Shown: positions 11,501-23,955 of the stretch, in pieces
Position numbering within the stretch: position 1 is the first letter of the stretch
Layout: the number at the start of each line of letters is the position of its first letter
Assembly: GCF_000524195.1 (NCBI RefSeq)
Contig: NW_020170392.1
Span: 1,551,928-1,615,927 of the forward strand
Reading direction: 5' to 3'
DNA length: 64,000 bases
DNA from: Echinococcus granulosus
Lineage: Eukaryota; Platyhelminthes; Cestoda; Cyclophyllidea; Taeniidae
The notes under the pieces: generated by a model
What the model was told of the DNA's origin: nothing
The model's database searches: none
What the model saw: only the letters and a program-made list of their open reading frames with translations
Program-made: the position numbers and the translations under genes

Positions 11501-14500
11501 TTAGGGCGCTAGCATTTTAGTTTCAAAGTTTTCTAAGAGTCAGTGGAATAGATTTCTGGAAGCGCTTGTTCGAAAGCGAATAATTAAATATGTCACACAG
11601 GTAGTTATAAAGTAGCAATGGTAAGAAAGTAGAAGTACAGATTAAACGCCCATTAAATCGCTACAAATTATCTTTTATGACGCCCATATAATCGCCCGTG
11701 CCTATTTGCATAATGCCAAAAATACGAGCATATATGCTCATTTTTACGGAAAACACAATTTCAAAAAACTTTCAATGCTCTTATACAAATGAGATATTTC
11801 AAGAATATATTTTTAGAAAAAGGTTACAATTCCGTTTAAGCAGTAAAACAACCTCTTTTAACGTGAAAGTAGATCCCCGTTGGGTCTTTCAGATTCCAGG
11901 CCATACTTTTATACCTTGGAATGCTACCTTTTTAAATAAAACGTCAGATATGTTACTTTTAGAAATGTTTGAGGTGATGAGGGAGAGAACGGTTCTTTTC
12001 ATCCATATCAGTGAATAAGTGGTACGTATACTAAAAGATGACAGCAATCCTGTGAGGCTACTAGGTAAATCTGCATCGTCCCTCACTTACACTGTAAAGG
12101 CACCGTGTTTGGCTGAGTGAGTGATTTGTGACGTTCAACGTTTATTGAGCGGGAAAACGAATCATTTGCGATCCCAAAACGACGCACTCACCACCCACGG
12201 CACGATTCAGAGGTTATGTGGCACTTCAATCCTAGAAAAGTGGGATATATAAGCCTGATACTAATCGCAAGGCAGCTTGAAGGTGTAGAAGCGGAACAAT
12301 GCATTGAGGAACCGAAAGGACTAGTGAGCTAGTGGAAAGAGAGTTTTGAGCTTAAAAGATGAGGCAATGCCTCCTACTGCACACGACAAAACTGACCAGC
12401 GGCAAGATTTGCGCTTTAGCTCGAGAGGATTGGGGAATGGGGGGGGGGGGGGGGAATGCGAAAGAGAGGAAGATAATACTCCATCCTCATTCTTGGTATT
12501 CTCCTTATGGTATTCAAGAAATGACCACCCCTCCTTGGCATCAGCAGATAATCAAAAGCGAAATAGAAAGAGGAATAAAATGCGGAAGTGACCAAGGTGA
12601 AGTTCATTGCGTTTAGAGACGACGCTGTTCATAATTGTTGACATCCGCAATTTTGTACCTCGTTGGGAGGGGGACAGTAGTCTAGAATGTTACTTGTTCT
12701 CGTAATTTAAGTTTAAAAGAATTGCTTGTGGCAATATTGCTTTCATACTAAAAATGCAGCGAACAAATTTGGCTACCTTTTATCACAGCATGAATAAAAG
12801 TAGTTAACCCTATTTGATTTTCCAGAAGAAAGGCTTATAACACCTATTAGTGTAACCATAGCACAAAATATGCGCCGCTTTGTTTTGTGCCTAAGTATGA
12901 ATGAATTACATGAGGGACCTAAATTTAGCATCATTTTCAAACTTCAAAGTTGACCACCGTGATAAACTGAATATAAGTTGCACAAACACTTTTGTACGCC
13001 ATTCACCTATAATTCACAAGACTTGCATTAAGACTACTTTATCCCCGAAGTTGAAAATGGGTCCTAGACTTCGATACGAATAGTATTTTGTATTGAGCAT
13101 GGGTCAAAGCTCATGAAGTTTTTAGGCGTACACGAAAATGATTGGTCGGTGCGTTGGCCAATAGGCCATGGCAACATGACATAACAGAGAACTCAAGAGT
13201 ATATCATTCGAAATCGGGTCAAAATGGAACACATGCAGAAGGTTTGCATCATTTCCAATATGTTTATCAGTTTTGCTATGGTAATGCAACGGAGTGTTTT
13301 TTCGGAGTCTTAGTTCTGTTGGAATAGGTAGTTTGAAGCGCACATCCATGCAAGCCATAGCTTAAAGAAATGCAAACATGATGAAATGTGAACATCTTGT
13401 GTAAAAAATGTATTTTATTAGCAATGGGGAAATTCAGTGATTTTGGTTTGTTGCTTCTACCCATTTGTTTATCGTAGGTGGTAACCTCGCGTAAGTTTCT
13501 TTCTAAATTCAATTATTCAAAGCACCCTTTTGGTGTCCACTACTTGAACAAGTTCGTTGCAATCCATTTAACCGCATTCGTTCGTTTACGCAACTACACA
13601 AATTATTTTGCATACTTTTATATTCTGATAAAAGTGGTCGACGGTATATGGTTGTGTCCTTTTTGAGTAGGAAGGAAGTTTTCTGTCTTATTGCTTTTAA
13701 AAGCATCGCTCCGTGTAATTCAAAGTATGTCCTCATTTTGAAGCAACTTTCTGTTTCTATGATAAAAAAAACAAGGTTATTTTCTTGTTCTAATATTCGT
13801 GTAAGGAATCATTTTCATAAAATACAGGATAGATTACTGGGCAAGATGGGATAGGAGCGCTTACTCACTAGATGAAATCCAATAAGAATGAGGAAAGTAA
13901 TAAGTACCTTGCACAACTCAAATAGTCAAAGTAAATAATTTTGAATTAAACGGTAACAGCTAGCTTTATTTTAAATAAGTTATAAGTTTATTCTCATTCA
14001 TAAAAGTAGCCGCCAGAGATGGAGGAAACCATTGACATTGACTTGAACGACCCAAAGGTTGAAAAAGCAGCTGTAAAAATTCAGTCGCAGTTTTCAAAGT
14101 TGAAAAGGGACCGCAACTCGAAACCAAGTGACCAGGTAGTCCCTATGGCCTTTTTGAAGATGTTGCTTTTTGGAGTTTCAATAATTCAGCATTTTCGTGC
14201 ATAAATTTGATTTGCTAACTTTGGTGGAGTTTGAAGTTCTCATACCTGCACTGACTAAGAGTAAACCATTTCTAAAGTATTCAGTTTATCTATTTTGATT
14301 TGTAAGTAATACTTATTGCTTAATGTTTGCATCAGAGAGCACATTCCCTCACACATGCATATATCAAAAAATTGTGCTCATTTCATCCAGGTTTCATCGG
14401 ACTCCCTCATTTTTTTGAGATTTATGAGGCAAAAAGCATAATTAACTCAGTCTTTTAAGTATAACTCATTAATGTGGCTTTATTTCACGAGCTTTTTATT

Positions 14501-14705
14501 TTATTTGCGTGCTTTTGTACGATTAAGGCCGCGGTTGGCGTAAGACGTGACTGAGGTGGAAGCGAAATTAACGTCAAAAACACTGTTGCAATATAAATAC
14601 ATAAATATATTGATATCTTTTTTTAGTGCTAAGAATTCACACAATTTAAGTAGTTTAAAATGGCGGCTTTTATTTCAGGCTTCCGCCAATCCTCAACAAA
14701 ATTAA
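8503..14705 (+). CDS. SPA17: SP17-like RIIa + IQ protein, long isoform model (copy 1)
   Basis: Proposed exons are 8503-8656, 8694-8767, 14010-14135 and 14679-14705 (126 codons plus stop). Exons 1-2 encode an RIIa-type dimerisation/docking domain. MSAPFSNTHLRVPPGFANIL closely follows the start of sperm surface protein Sp17, and DDRYYNNRSF matches the DRFYNN segment that ends that domain. Such domains bind AKAP-type helices, typically in the radial spokes or fibrous sheath of sperm and cilia. The first intron is 37 nt, phase 1. The exon at 14010 has an open phase-0 frame before its ATG and carries an IQ calmodulin-binding motif (AAVKIQSQFSKLKR), giving the RIIa-then-IQ order of Sp17. The long intron (8768-14009) is inferred only from phase and architecture. 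Alternatively these are two genes, an RIIa-only protein and a PCP4-like small IQ protein starting at 14019. The RIIa domain is secure; the fusion is plausible. Confidence 0.7.
8874..8945 (+). CDS. Alternative 3' terminal exon of SP17-like gene
   Basis: A TTATATTCAG acceptor is followed by 72 bases open in phase 0 after exon 2 (donor GTGAGT at 8768), ending in TAG. It would give a 99-residue RIIa-only protein with the tail MSTPGPHSNRNKPQPGYLDG. Two overlapping AATAAA signals lie 32 bases past the stop, which supports a real mRNA end here. Confidence 0.6.
   Translation: MSTPGPHSNRNKPQPGYLDGCKP
8977..8987 (+). terminator. Tandem polyadenylation signals
   Basis: Two overlapping AATAAA hexamers at 8977-8982 and 8982-8987, directly after the short-isoform stop at 8943-8945. 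The position is right for cleavage of the RIIa-only transcript. Confidence 0.55.
12439..12454 (+). repeat. Homopolymer G, 16 bases
   Basis: A pure G run of the same length as its copy at 44015-44030. Its value is as a clock: such runs vary between alleles and between real duplicates. Confidence 0.95.
14010..14135 (+). CDS. IQ-motif exon (PCP4/SP17 type)
   Basis: AAAAGTAG acceptor, then CCG CCA GAG ATG in frame; the donor is CAG/GTAGTC at 14136. It encodes an acidic stretch (ETIDIDLNDPKVEK) followed by an IQ motif, AAVKIQSQFSKLKR. This resembles the acidic-plus-IQ segment of PCP4 (Purkinje cell protein 4) as well as the IQ of Sp17; both bind calmodulin. The likely last coding exon is 14679-14705 (ASANPQQN then stop, phase 0). 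If it is an independent gene starting at 14019, the product is a 47-residue PCP4-like protein. Confidence 0.75.
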
Positions 14706-16977
14706 TGGAGGTAATAATTTACGCTTTTAGATGCTAAACTTCGGTAAACTTAATTGCTTATTCAAATTTCATGTACAAGTTGTAATTTCATATAATATTA
14801 CTTGGCTGATGTCTCATTAGAATAAAAATCTATTTCGTCTATTTTCTATTTATTTTAGGAACTCATCGCGATTGTCCTGAGGATCATAAACGGATCCACT
14901 TTGGAAGGCATTTCATTCAAACTCTAATACATTTAAACGTAAAGATTAATTTTCTGCATTTAATTTATATTGCCTCCGTGGTCAAAAATTAGTTTTTGAA
15001 ATCAATGTTCATTGCATTCACTTCTTGTCTTTTTTGCACATTTCAAAAAAAGCGGATAGGTTTGTTTTGGGGAATAGGATTACTTTTGTGATGGTTTTAA
15101 GCCCCACTTATGACACCTTACATTGGGCACGCGATGAACAACAAATCTTATCAAATTTATTTAATAAGCAATTGCACAAAAGAGGCCATTTCAGAAAAGC
15201 CTCCAGAGAGCAGTTAGGGAAACATGTTCCCAGTCGGCTTGCAATAGAAATTCAGCGTCACAAGTGTTTTTTAAAGGAAATAAATTCATCCTAACTCGAA
15301 ATACATTATTACTCAAGTGCAGAAAGACGATCCTTAGAATGGTACATCAAAAATATTAAGCGATATTTACTAATTAAAGCCTCTACAAAACTTGCAGACA
15401 GAGGTACATTCTCGTGGAAAAAACATTACCTAAACTTGCAGGTATCCGATAAGGTGCCTAGACTTAAACCTTTCGAAATATGAAAGATCCACATGACATA
15501 CTGCCCGACATAAAATACACTGATGAGAAAACATAATTATATTGACAAGTAATGCCAACATCATTAAAAAGCACGTAAATTTCATGATACATCATTGACA
15601 ACTTCAGACAACAACTACAGTAAATCATTTTTCGTCCATTCCCGGAGTTAAAGACACAATAACTTCTTTTGAAAAATCGTTATTTCTAATAACAGAAGCA
15701 TGCTTTGTGAGTGTTTCATTTGTTGGAACTTTCAGACGAAGCTTCACTTTACTTATCCAGTTGCATTCAACATCATGCAATAGTTTTAAGGTAACCTAAT
15801 AAGCAGTAAGCAAAGCAAAAATTCTGAAAATAATATTTTTAATCTAAGAGAAACCACTACTTTTTTCTAAATGTTCCATTCTTTTGTGGAACTAACGTCT
15901 TTTTGCGATGATTTTAAGCTCACACACCCTTGTCTTGAAAATACTGACAGCCGCAAAGGGAAAAGATGGGAGGAGACTGCTACTCATGTCTCGAAAAGTT
16001 CTTGTCTGCTTTGGCAATGCAAAAGTCTCTCGTATACTACGTCGTAAAATGGGTGGATTTTTCGTAACCAAGCTTTAGCGGTGGAAATACATAAAGATTA
16101 CTTTTTACAGTAAAGTGGCGATCACACTATGCGACCAAATCAGTAGCACCTAACATGGGACAAATTGGGCCTTGACAAACAGATTGGTCTAAAAGATAAA
16201 AAGAAAGTAGTATTTAAGGTAGTGGTCATAAAATGGACATCATTTAGTGTTGAAGATGACATGCCTTAATGATCATATGTCCCAACTAGATTGTAAATGC
16301 CCAGTATTGTTTAGAGGCTTTTAATTTATGATCAGAAAACAAATAAGGAATCAAAAGAGATTATTAGGGTCTATTTAAACCCAATCAACTCATAACCCAA
16401 TTTTGAAGTGGAAAATATCCTCTGTTTTCTTCTATTTACGTTCCATTTCCGTTCTTTTACCTGCCATTACCAGATAACATCTTTTTACTTGCTATCCAAT
16501 AGTACAAAATGCTCAGTCAAATTTTGTTTAGATTTTGGGTTTAGGGGTGAATTAAACTAAGTTTTTATTTACTATCATATTTAAATAACGCCTCTATGAT
16601 TTAGGAAGCTAAACAAATCGGATTTTTAAGCCAGTTTAAAAACGACAAAACTTGTAATCATGAACTGACATTATTGGCACATTGATAGACTCATTTACAC
16701 AAATCATGATATTCATTAAATAAATCATTTTCTCTCCATCCCTCTGTAACTCAGAGCACAATAATCCTCACTGCTCGCATTAGATGAATCGAGTTTCGGG
16801 AATTTACAGAACTGCTGTACAATTTTGGCGGCAATGTATCAAAATTCCTAGCTGAGAGAGGATTGCACCTAACCCTGTGCATAATCAGCAATTCATAAAA
16901 TTTTTATAAAATTATGCATAATGGCGCTTTTTAAAATCTCTGTATTTAAATAAGGTCATTTAAGCAATAGAACTACC
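14706..16977. other. Intergenic, no confirmed gene
   Basis: Between the IQ exon (+) and the 3' end of the Ig gene (-). A short open stretch after an ATTTTAG acceptor near 14860 could be an alternative 3' exon of the IQ gene. The frame at 15025-15294 has no family resemblance. Further 3' exons of the Ig gene could lie here unrecognised. Confidence 0.4.
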
Positions 16978-17027
16978 TTAACAGACGACAGTAGTGTAAA
17001 TCCCAGAGTCCATCAGGCGCACAAGAA
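16978..17027 (-). CDS. Possible terminal exon of the Ig gene
   Basis: Phase-compatible with the GTAAGT donor at 17172 (145-nt intron) and ends in TAA. It would add FLVRLMDSGIYTTVVC. The acceptor (TTATCCAAG) is poor and the peptide is not a typical GPI or membrane segment. Confidence 0.25.
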
Positions 17028-17172
17028 CTTGGATAAGGGGTTGAGTGACTCTAAACATCGTGGTACTGCCTTACATGTATAATTTTAATCCAATTTAGAG
17101 AATTAGGTTTGAAGTGGTGGATTACTTCACCAGGATAAAAGCAGCATAAAAGTAGGTGCAGGATGGACTTAC

Positions 17173-20100
17173 AGAAGATGTACGTCACTGTCATATCCAT
17201 GCCATAGCGATTGGCAGCCATGCACGTGTAATTCCCGTAGTCACTTTCTCGAATATTTTTCACTTTTAACAGCGAAATTACATCTGTCACCTGAAGAATA
17301 CGGTGGTCTTTCAGATGCCTTTTCCGAGAAAATAAAAATATGTATGTTTGCCTACAAGTTTAACCTCACAAACTTGATTGGATCGCACACATTGCAGCAA
17401 GCATTCTCGGAGGAAAATAGGCCATCATAATCCAATTGAGCTGTGTCCTACTTAAATTGTTCTGTTTTGAACTAGAAAATGGCATTTTATTTCAGCCCCT
17501 GAGCGGTCCGCATCTCTTACCGGTTTAAGGTAGGTCTGATTAGGACACGATTTCCCACAACTAGACACCATAACATAGCTCGAAAAATGTGCAACCAGTG
17601 TCTCACCTTATTTATTTATAACTCAGAGGTTCATGTTTGTACATGAATCACACAAGTAGCATCCCTTATCAAATCAAATAAGACGTAGAAAACAGTAGAC
17701 GCCATATTTATCCCCAACATTTCCGAGCACTATATGTATTTTCCTTTGCTTTCTAAGGATATGCAGTCACAAACATACTCCAAACGGAAAAATATCGTAT
17801 GTTAGGTGAATTGATTACAAGCTATGAAAACGCGTACTTACATTAGTTCCCACTGCTCCATAACTTCGGGTTTTTTCCAGCTCATACTTGGCGCTGTCGT
17901 AAAGGGGAATGTTGTTTAATTTGGGATCGTAAATGCCCTTAAACCAAAGCAAATCCGGATCCGGATAGCCGTTCACAATGCACTCCATTATGACATCGTA
18001 ATTGCTGTCACTTTTCTGTTGAAATCGGGCAAAAGATGCGAAGCATAGTTTTTAGGACCTTTTTCTTTAATCAGTATGCCTCAAGCCTTGCATGAAAATT
18101 ATAAATGGCAAAATGTTTGCGCATGATTGTGATTAGTTTGACTATGCATTGTTGCTAAGTTAACTTATCTATTATTAACAAAAATACATCATCAGGCAGC
18201 AATAAAATTAAATAATTTGTCAAGCAAGTGTTTGACGTTTCACTGGTCACTAATAAAGAAATTGTTAGGCACCTTGCTGACAGCGTTGAGATTATGTTTA
18301 TTTATGGCTATTTTGGGTATCATTCTATAGTTTTTAAACAAAAAATTTCGAATATGTGGAAAATAAGTTGAAGCATTAACGATGTTTCTTATTCTACTGA
18401 GTGTGGTTCCCCAAGCATACCTGTCGAAGCGTCCGAAACCATGGACTTAGCTTCGATTATTCTATCCATTTTCATTAAAAGTATTATTAATTTAAGCAAA
18501 GATATTCTTCTTACTTTACTTTTACTTCTTATCTTCTTAACTCATGAACTATATCAAATCACCCTTATCATGGTAATCATGGAAACATGCGGCACAACAC
18601 GACCTTCGACTATGCATAAGATGGGAAGATTATAGCATTATACACCATGAAAACTGATTCGATAGTAAAGTGTTCCTATGCGTGAACATTCAAGAAGCCA
18701 AAGTTTATCATAAAGTTGTTTCAGTGGATGAAACTGGACTTGATGAACATTTACAAAGTATGTTTTGTAAAAATCAGAAAATTAAGGAGTTCTACAAGAT
18801 GGTAGGAAAGTGGGTAATCAAGCCAACCTGACCGTAGGCTCCCTTATAGCGCGCCAGACGAATTTGTGGTTTGTAGTTGACCTCAAGCATCACATCGTAC
18901 TCGGTGGAACCGTAGACGTTGTTAGCAGCGTGGCATCGATAGATGCCTCGGTCAAAACGGTTCACTCGAGGTATGTGGAGTGTTTCGTTCTGTGCGTAAA
19001 TTTAAGTGATGCAAAGTATATCAACATCCCAGAAGCGAAGAAGTGCTCTTCATAATTAAGTCTTCCAGCCATTATACTTACCATTTGATATGATACAAAG
19101 AATAATGTATCAAAAACTTTACTGCTGGGTTTATATGACTTCTAAAGTAAATACCATTTGAATGTACAAATAAAAAAAAATTATTTCGGACTTTTTCTGC
19201 ATCAGCCTTTATTAAAACAGAAAATTTGTTAGCATCTTGCCATTGGGTCTTCCTGGCCTCTCAAATTACCATACCAATGCACACTCCTCCAAAGGTAGTT
19301 TTTTGATTGCAAATAATTTTTATTTTTTGGCTTAATTCTTACTTCCAAGCGATTAAATGAAAAACATTCAAGTCTTGAGTTGCCATTAGGGCACACTTTT
19401 GCATGTTATATCTAGACGTAATATTGAAATACGTCTCATTTATATTTGATTCTACTTTGTATGGAAACAATGGCCTTTGATAATTTTCTAGGCATATTCT
19501 GCAAAATCCTGACAAAGTTGTGTATCGGTTGTCAAGGGTTACGGTAGGGACGGAAGTGCCGTGGCATTCTTGATTTGTGGATAGGCCGCATAAATGTCAC
19601 AGAACAAACCCAACAGTTTCAAAGCGAAGGATAAATTTTACCCAAAAGCACTGTAAAATAAGCACATTTCCCAAGACAAACAAAAGGCGGTTCGCCCAAA
19701 TAATTGTGATGGCTTATGATTGCTACATGTAAATAGATTTTCGGTATGAAAGGGTGTGTAGAAATAGTTTCAAATCCTTGATAAAAGCAATCTGAGGCAA
19801 GAAAAGTTAAACGCGATCAAAGCAAACAATAGATTAGATTTAAAGGCTTACAATCCTTGATAGGAATTATTGGTGTTTACTACTAATATTACCAGGAAAA
19901 GGATATTAAGAATATATGAACCAATTTTTACCCTTTGAAGGCAATATGATTACATTAAACATGTTTAACATTTGACTTTTTGTTTGATTTTGGTGAATCC
20001 ACCGAAGCGTTATTTAGTAAAAAACAAAACCCGGTATCCCATTCAACAAACTTATCGACTGAGTTTGCAAGCTCAACGAATGCAGCCATCAGGTCTGAGG

Positions 20101-22278
20101 TTTAGGGCAGGTGGAAAATGAATTATTAATTCTTCGCATTGGTGAGTTTAGGTTACGATACCAAAACTCTATTTGAGACAACACTTCAGAATTGACAGAG
20201 GACAGTTGTTACAATTGATAATGCACTCCCTTTTTTTAAAGATGATGACCTGATAGGGAATAATTAAAGTAATAATTACCACGTTAAAAAGTAAAATCGA
20301 TATTTTTTCCACACTCCTAGATAGCTATCTTTGCAATGTTGTTATAATAATACGGAAAAATTCTATAACACGCCATATTGTATAGCATTTAATCCACATC
20401 GGTTCTCAGCAATTCCTCTTGAGTTATTGTCTGAATGTGAGTGTTAATCCATTTCCCAGAATGTTTAGGGTTGACCACTATGAAAAAGAATAAAAATTTG
20501 TAACGTTCAAGGAGCTTAATTCTAGCACTCATACGGAACCATTAGGAATATGCAATTCAATTTTATCATTAAAGGCAAATTTAATTACACATGACAAAGT
20601 TAAACTTGATAACAACCAACACGTAAGTGCTTTTATTGGTCTAATGAGTCTTGCCATTAGGTTTGCACAAGATACAGATAAATGTATTTGCAAAAATTTT
20701 CCAAAAATTTTTTAATGAAAAATTCTATCATAACCAAGAAAAACAACTCAAGACGGTAACTATAGCAGTTGGCTATGCACACTGTCACACTGACGACCAT
20801 GGCAATCAGCTACCTTCTTTATAAATGAACATAAAGGAATGGCTGATATGGTATATTTTCGAAGAAATAAATCACAATTATTAATCGGCGTACTTTTATA
20901 CGTTTGGCTTAAGTCTATTAAATTGTATGCTTAAAATTATTTAATAATGGGAAATAAACCATTCATAACGCATATTTACAGTGTGCTATAATCACTAAAA
21001 TAGATTTGTGCACATAAAAATATATGTACAAAATTTGTTTTTTTAAATAATGTTACATCCAGAGTTTATTCCATTTTAAGCCAATATGGTTTAAATTGGG
21101 TAGTTTACTTAATTTATTCAAGTAGGCAATGACATACATAGATTCGCTGCGGTGAGCCTGGAAGATTAAGCGGTCTTCCATTTGCTCTCGTCCAACTGAC
21201 ACGGGGTTGAGCTGAGCCCTGGGCTTGACACACCCAGGTCAGGGAGTCTCCTTCATCAACGATCTTCGATGCAAGCCCTGGAAGTATGATTGGCGCCTGA
21301 GTCACTACTAAACGTCCATAAGCCTCCGGCCACAAACGTCGTGGCAACGATTCTTTGAAGAAAATGAATAAAAATATGACAAAAAACATAACTCAGACCT
21401 AATATTATATAATATGTGGAAATGCGTCGAGGGAGAATACAGGTTGTAAGAGCATGTTTACAATCTCTGTAGAGCTTTGAACATTTCCATAAAATTTACT
21501 GCATAGAAATAAAATACCTTTAGCAATATCTAAAGTTCAATTTCTCCTCGATTAGTAAATGAGAAGACTCACTGATTTCCAGGACGCAACGGTACATTCC
21601 ATTATCGGTAATATCGGCAAAACGGACTTCAAGTTGGTAGGTCTGAAGACGGTCAACGTCCATACCTGGCATATTTGGTGCAAAATCAGGTCTTCCAGGA
21701 AAAAATCTTGCTTGATACTTTTCCAGTCCATAGAGACCTATGCGTACTGGCTCTAGAAGTTTGCTGCCGATGCTAATTTGTCTCTCCCCATAATACCAGC
21801 TCGCTTGCTAAAAAAACAATCACAGTGCAACTATTTACTAACAGAATCACATCATAATTGTCTATATCTGAAATAAAACTTGTAAAGTTTTGCCCTAACA
21901 ACTTTTTTTGCTAATAAGGAATAACTACTGCAAAAGTTTTAGCATTATTCATTCAAAAAATGTTCGACTTATATAAAGGTTATCGTCACATTTTCAGAGA
22001 TTCGGCAGTCTACTAAAAAACGGCCGCATTGCACCATAGATTCGCAAACTGCGCGGAAGTAAAAAATTATTGCAATTATTTTTTCTTACATTTATTTGAG
22101 ATTCATCCAGAACCATCGTACAATTTAAGTAACCAGTGTTTTTCTCCTGAACAACTTCAACATTGATCGAGTCAACAATTTGAGGTATGAATTGATTAAC
22201 GCCCGAAGTGTAATGTGCAAAAACTAGATTACCAGCTCCAACAGCTAGAGAGAGCACAAATAAAATATATTTGTACAT
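17173..22278 (-). CDS. Lachesin-like three-Ig cell-adhesion protein, C-terminus unresolved (copy 1)
   Basis: Secreted or membrane-anchored immunoglobulin-superfamily protein of the lachesin/IgLON type, a homophilic adhesion molecule of neurons and epithelia. Minus-strand exons are 22278-22090, 21807-21573, 21352-21138, 18989-18828, 18015-17842 and 17290-17173, all with GT-AG introns and compatible phases (0, 1, 0, 0, 0). They encode 364 residues plus one base. The signal peptide is residues 1-21, ending NLVFA; the ATG at 22278 is preferred over a GTG slightly upstream. Ig1 (about 33-143) has LNC, SWYY and NGMYRC. Ig2 (about 155-265) has WVC, SWTR and RGIYRCHAANNVYG. Ig3 (about 266-364) has MEC, LLWFKG and YGNYTCMAANRYG. 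Each domain has its Cys-Trp-Cys signature and is split over two exons. No membrane or GPI-anchor segment was found. A possible last exon at 17027-16978 adds about 16 residues and a stop but is not obviously an anchor. Introns range from 220 to 2148 nt. Confidence 0.88.
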
Positions 22279-23935
22279 TAATTTAATAAACACTAAAATC
22301 CGAACACAGCGGTATTTATCAATATATTAAAATAAAATCCATTTACAAATCAAGGTCATTTGCCAAAAAATTGGGAAGAACTGTGCAGTTAAACAAAAAA
22401 AATTAAGCCAACCAAATAAATATTTTTTTAAAAAAAGCAAGCTAATATTATTGTGTTCTGCTCGAGATAAACGCATGCTACTGTCATCAATGCGAGGGTC
22501 TCAACAAAAAGTATAATATTTTCTTACACAAATTAGGCTACCGTACACTTACAAGAACTTATTTAAGCTAAACTTAAGCAGTGCTATTATAAATCGAAGA
22601 ATTTGTAATCAGTGTTTGCCTTTTTATTATTTGTAAATCTTCCAATCCGTTTCCTTACCGTTATTTGTATAAAACGTTAACGTGAAAAGTTAACTTTGCT
22701 CAGTCTTAAAATGGTGCGCCATCTTTTGCCACCATCGCGTATCTCATTGTCTTTAAATCACCAAAAAGTTACTTGAATTTTATGTCAATTTAATCTTTTG
22801 GGGCGACTTCCAAGGAGTGCTGAGTTCTTTTAGATCCCTTTGTGCACTCAATCAAAAGTTTCCTGATTAAAATGTCTTCTTTGTACGTTTTCCACTTTTT
22901 CCGTCACTTAAAAGTACCTTGATTATTGTGATTGACTCATCTATCCGAGCCAATTTTTTGCGATGCCATAGAATTCGTACCTATTGTTATTTACGAAATT
23001 TTAGTTACTAGCACCAACCTTGCGCGACTCGGCTCTCGACTGATTCACTTGGTTTTTTCTGGGCATTAAATTCCAACGCACTTTTATGCTTGAAATTATG
23101 TACCGACGGTAATCCCATCCACCCGTGAGACATCTCTCGACTTATTTTTTGGCAAATAACTATTATTAGCTCAGTGCAAGTGCTTAGATTATCGATTCTC
23201 AGGGCCGAATTTTCTGGAACAACGGAACACCATGTGTGTTTCGCGTGGCAGTAGAATAGGCCAATGCACCAATCAGTAGCCTCACGCCCCCGCGTTCGAA
23301 TCCCATTGGTTGGCATTCTTAGCTAGAACGCGCCTCTGCAGATCGTTTGGCAAATCCACAGGTCTAAATTCGGCCTCGATTTTCGTCCTCCAAGTTACAT
23401 TCTACACTCAATAAACCAACTGTAGCTAGGTTCTTATGTTCATTAGTTTCTAATGTGTCAGACGATCGATTTGCCAAGATGGTTTTGAGCTTCTCAATTA
23501 CTCTAACTAACGAGAGATTGATGCCAATGGGCTGCAGACGCTCATGTGCAAACGGGTGTTGATAGATTTGTCTTGGGTGTGTCCAAAATTTCATGAACAT
23601 GCGTGTTTTATTATCACTTTACCGGTCTCCAACCCGTCTTACAAAGTTGTTGGAATTACAGATTCGGAGCCGTAAGCAAGTTCACTAGATGGGAGTTTAT
23701 GATGAATGGCATATTGCTTGAGAGCCTCCAGGTTTCGCTCAGTATAATAGGATTTCATGTGAATATGGTATTTTTTTGTGTCGAGAATTGTTAATTAAAC
23801 AGCAGCATTGTTTGAGGCAAATGTAAGTTAATCCAGGAGAAAACTTTACACCGTTTGCACTAAAGAGACTCGTGTAACTTCCGCATATTAGTGAAATAAT
23901 TGTAGTTTTCAATATCTTACGCGACCAACAAACCG

Positions 23936-23955
23936 GTTCCCATTCTAATGGGAAC
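23936..23955. repeat. Perfect inverted repeat, 9-bp arms
   Basis: GTTCCCATT, then CT, then AATGGGAAC. GTTCCCA occurs again about 35 bases downstream, so the arm sequence is locally repeated. It is not AT-only, so it is less trivial than most palindromes here. No function is assigned. Confidence 0.75.

Larger units (their letters stand above)
8946..14009. other. Long non-coding stretch (intron or intergenic)
   Basis: About 5 kb between the RIIa and IQ exons. It is AT-rich with no convincing exon. The longest frames (for example 11698-12018) have no family resemblance. A 16-base G run lies at 12439-12454. It is an intron if the SP17-like long isoform is right, otherwise intergenic. Confidence 0.5.

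Noticed and set aside
11698..12018. 106-codon frame in the long SP17-like intron
   Set aside because: AT-biased composition typical of random translation and no motif.
23008..23316. Possible tRNA or tRNA-derived SINE
   Set aside because: GCGTTCGAATCCC at 23292-23304 looks like a pol III B box, but no matching A box or cloverleaf could be built from the upstream 80 bases. A repeat relic remains possible.
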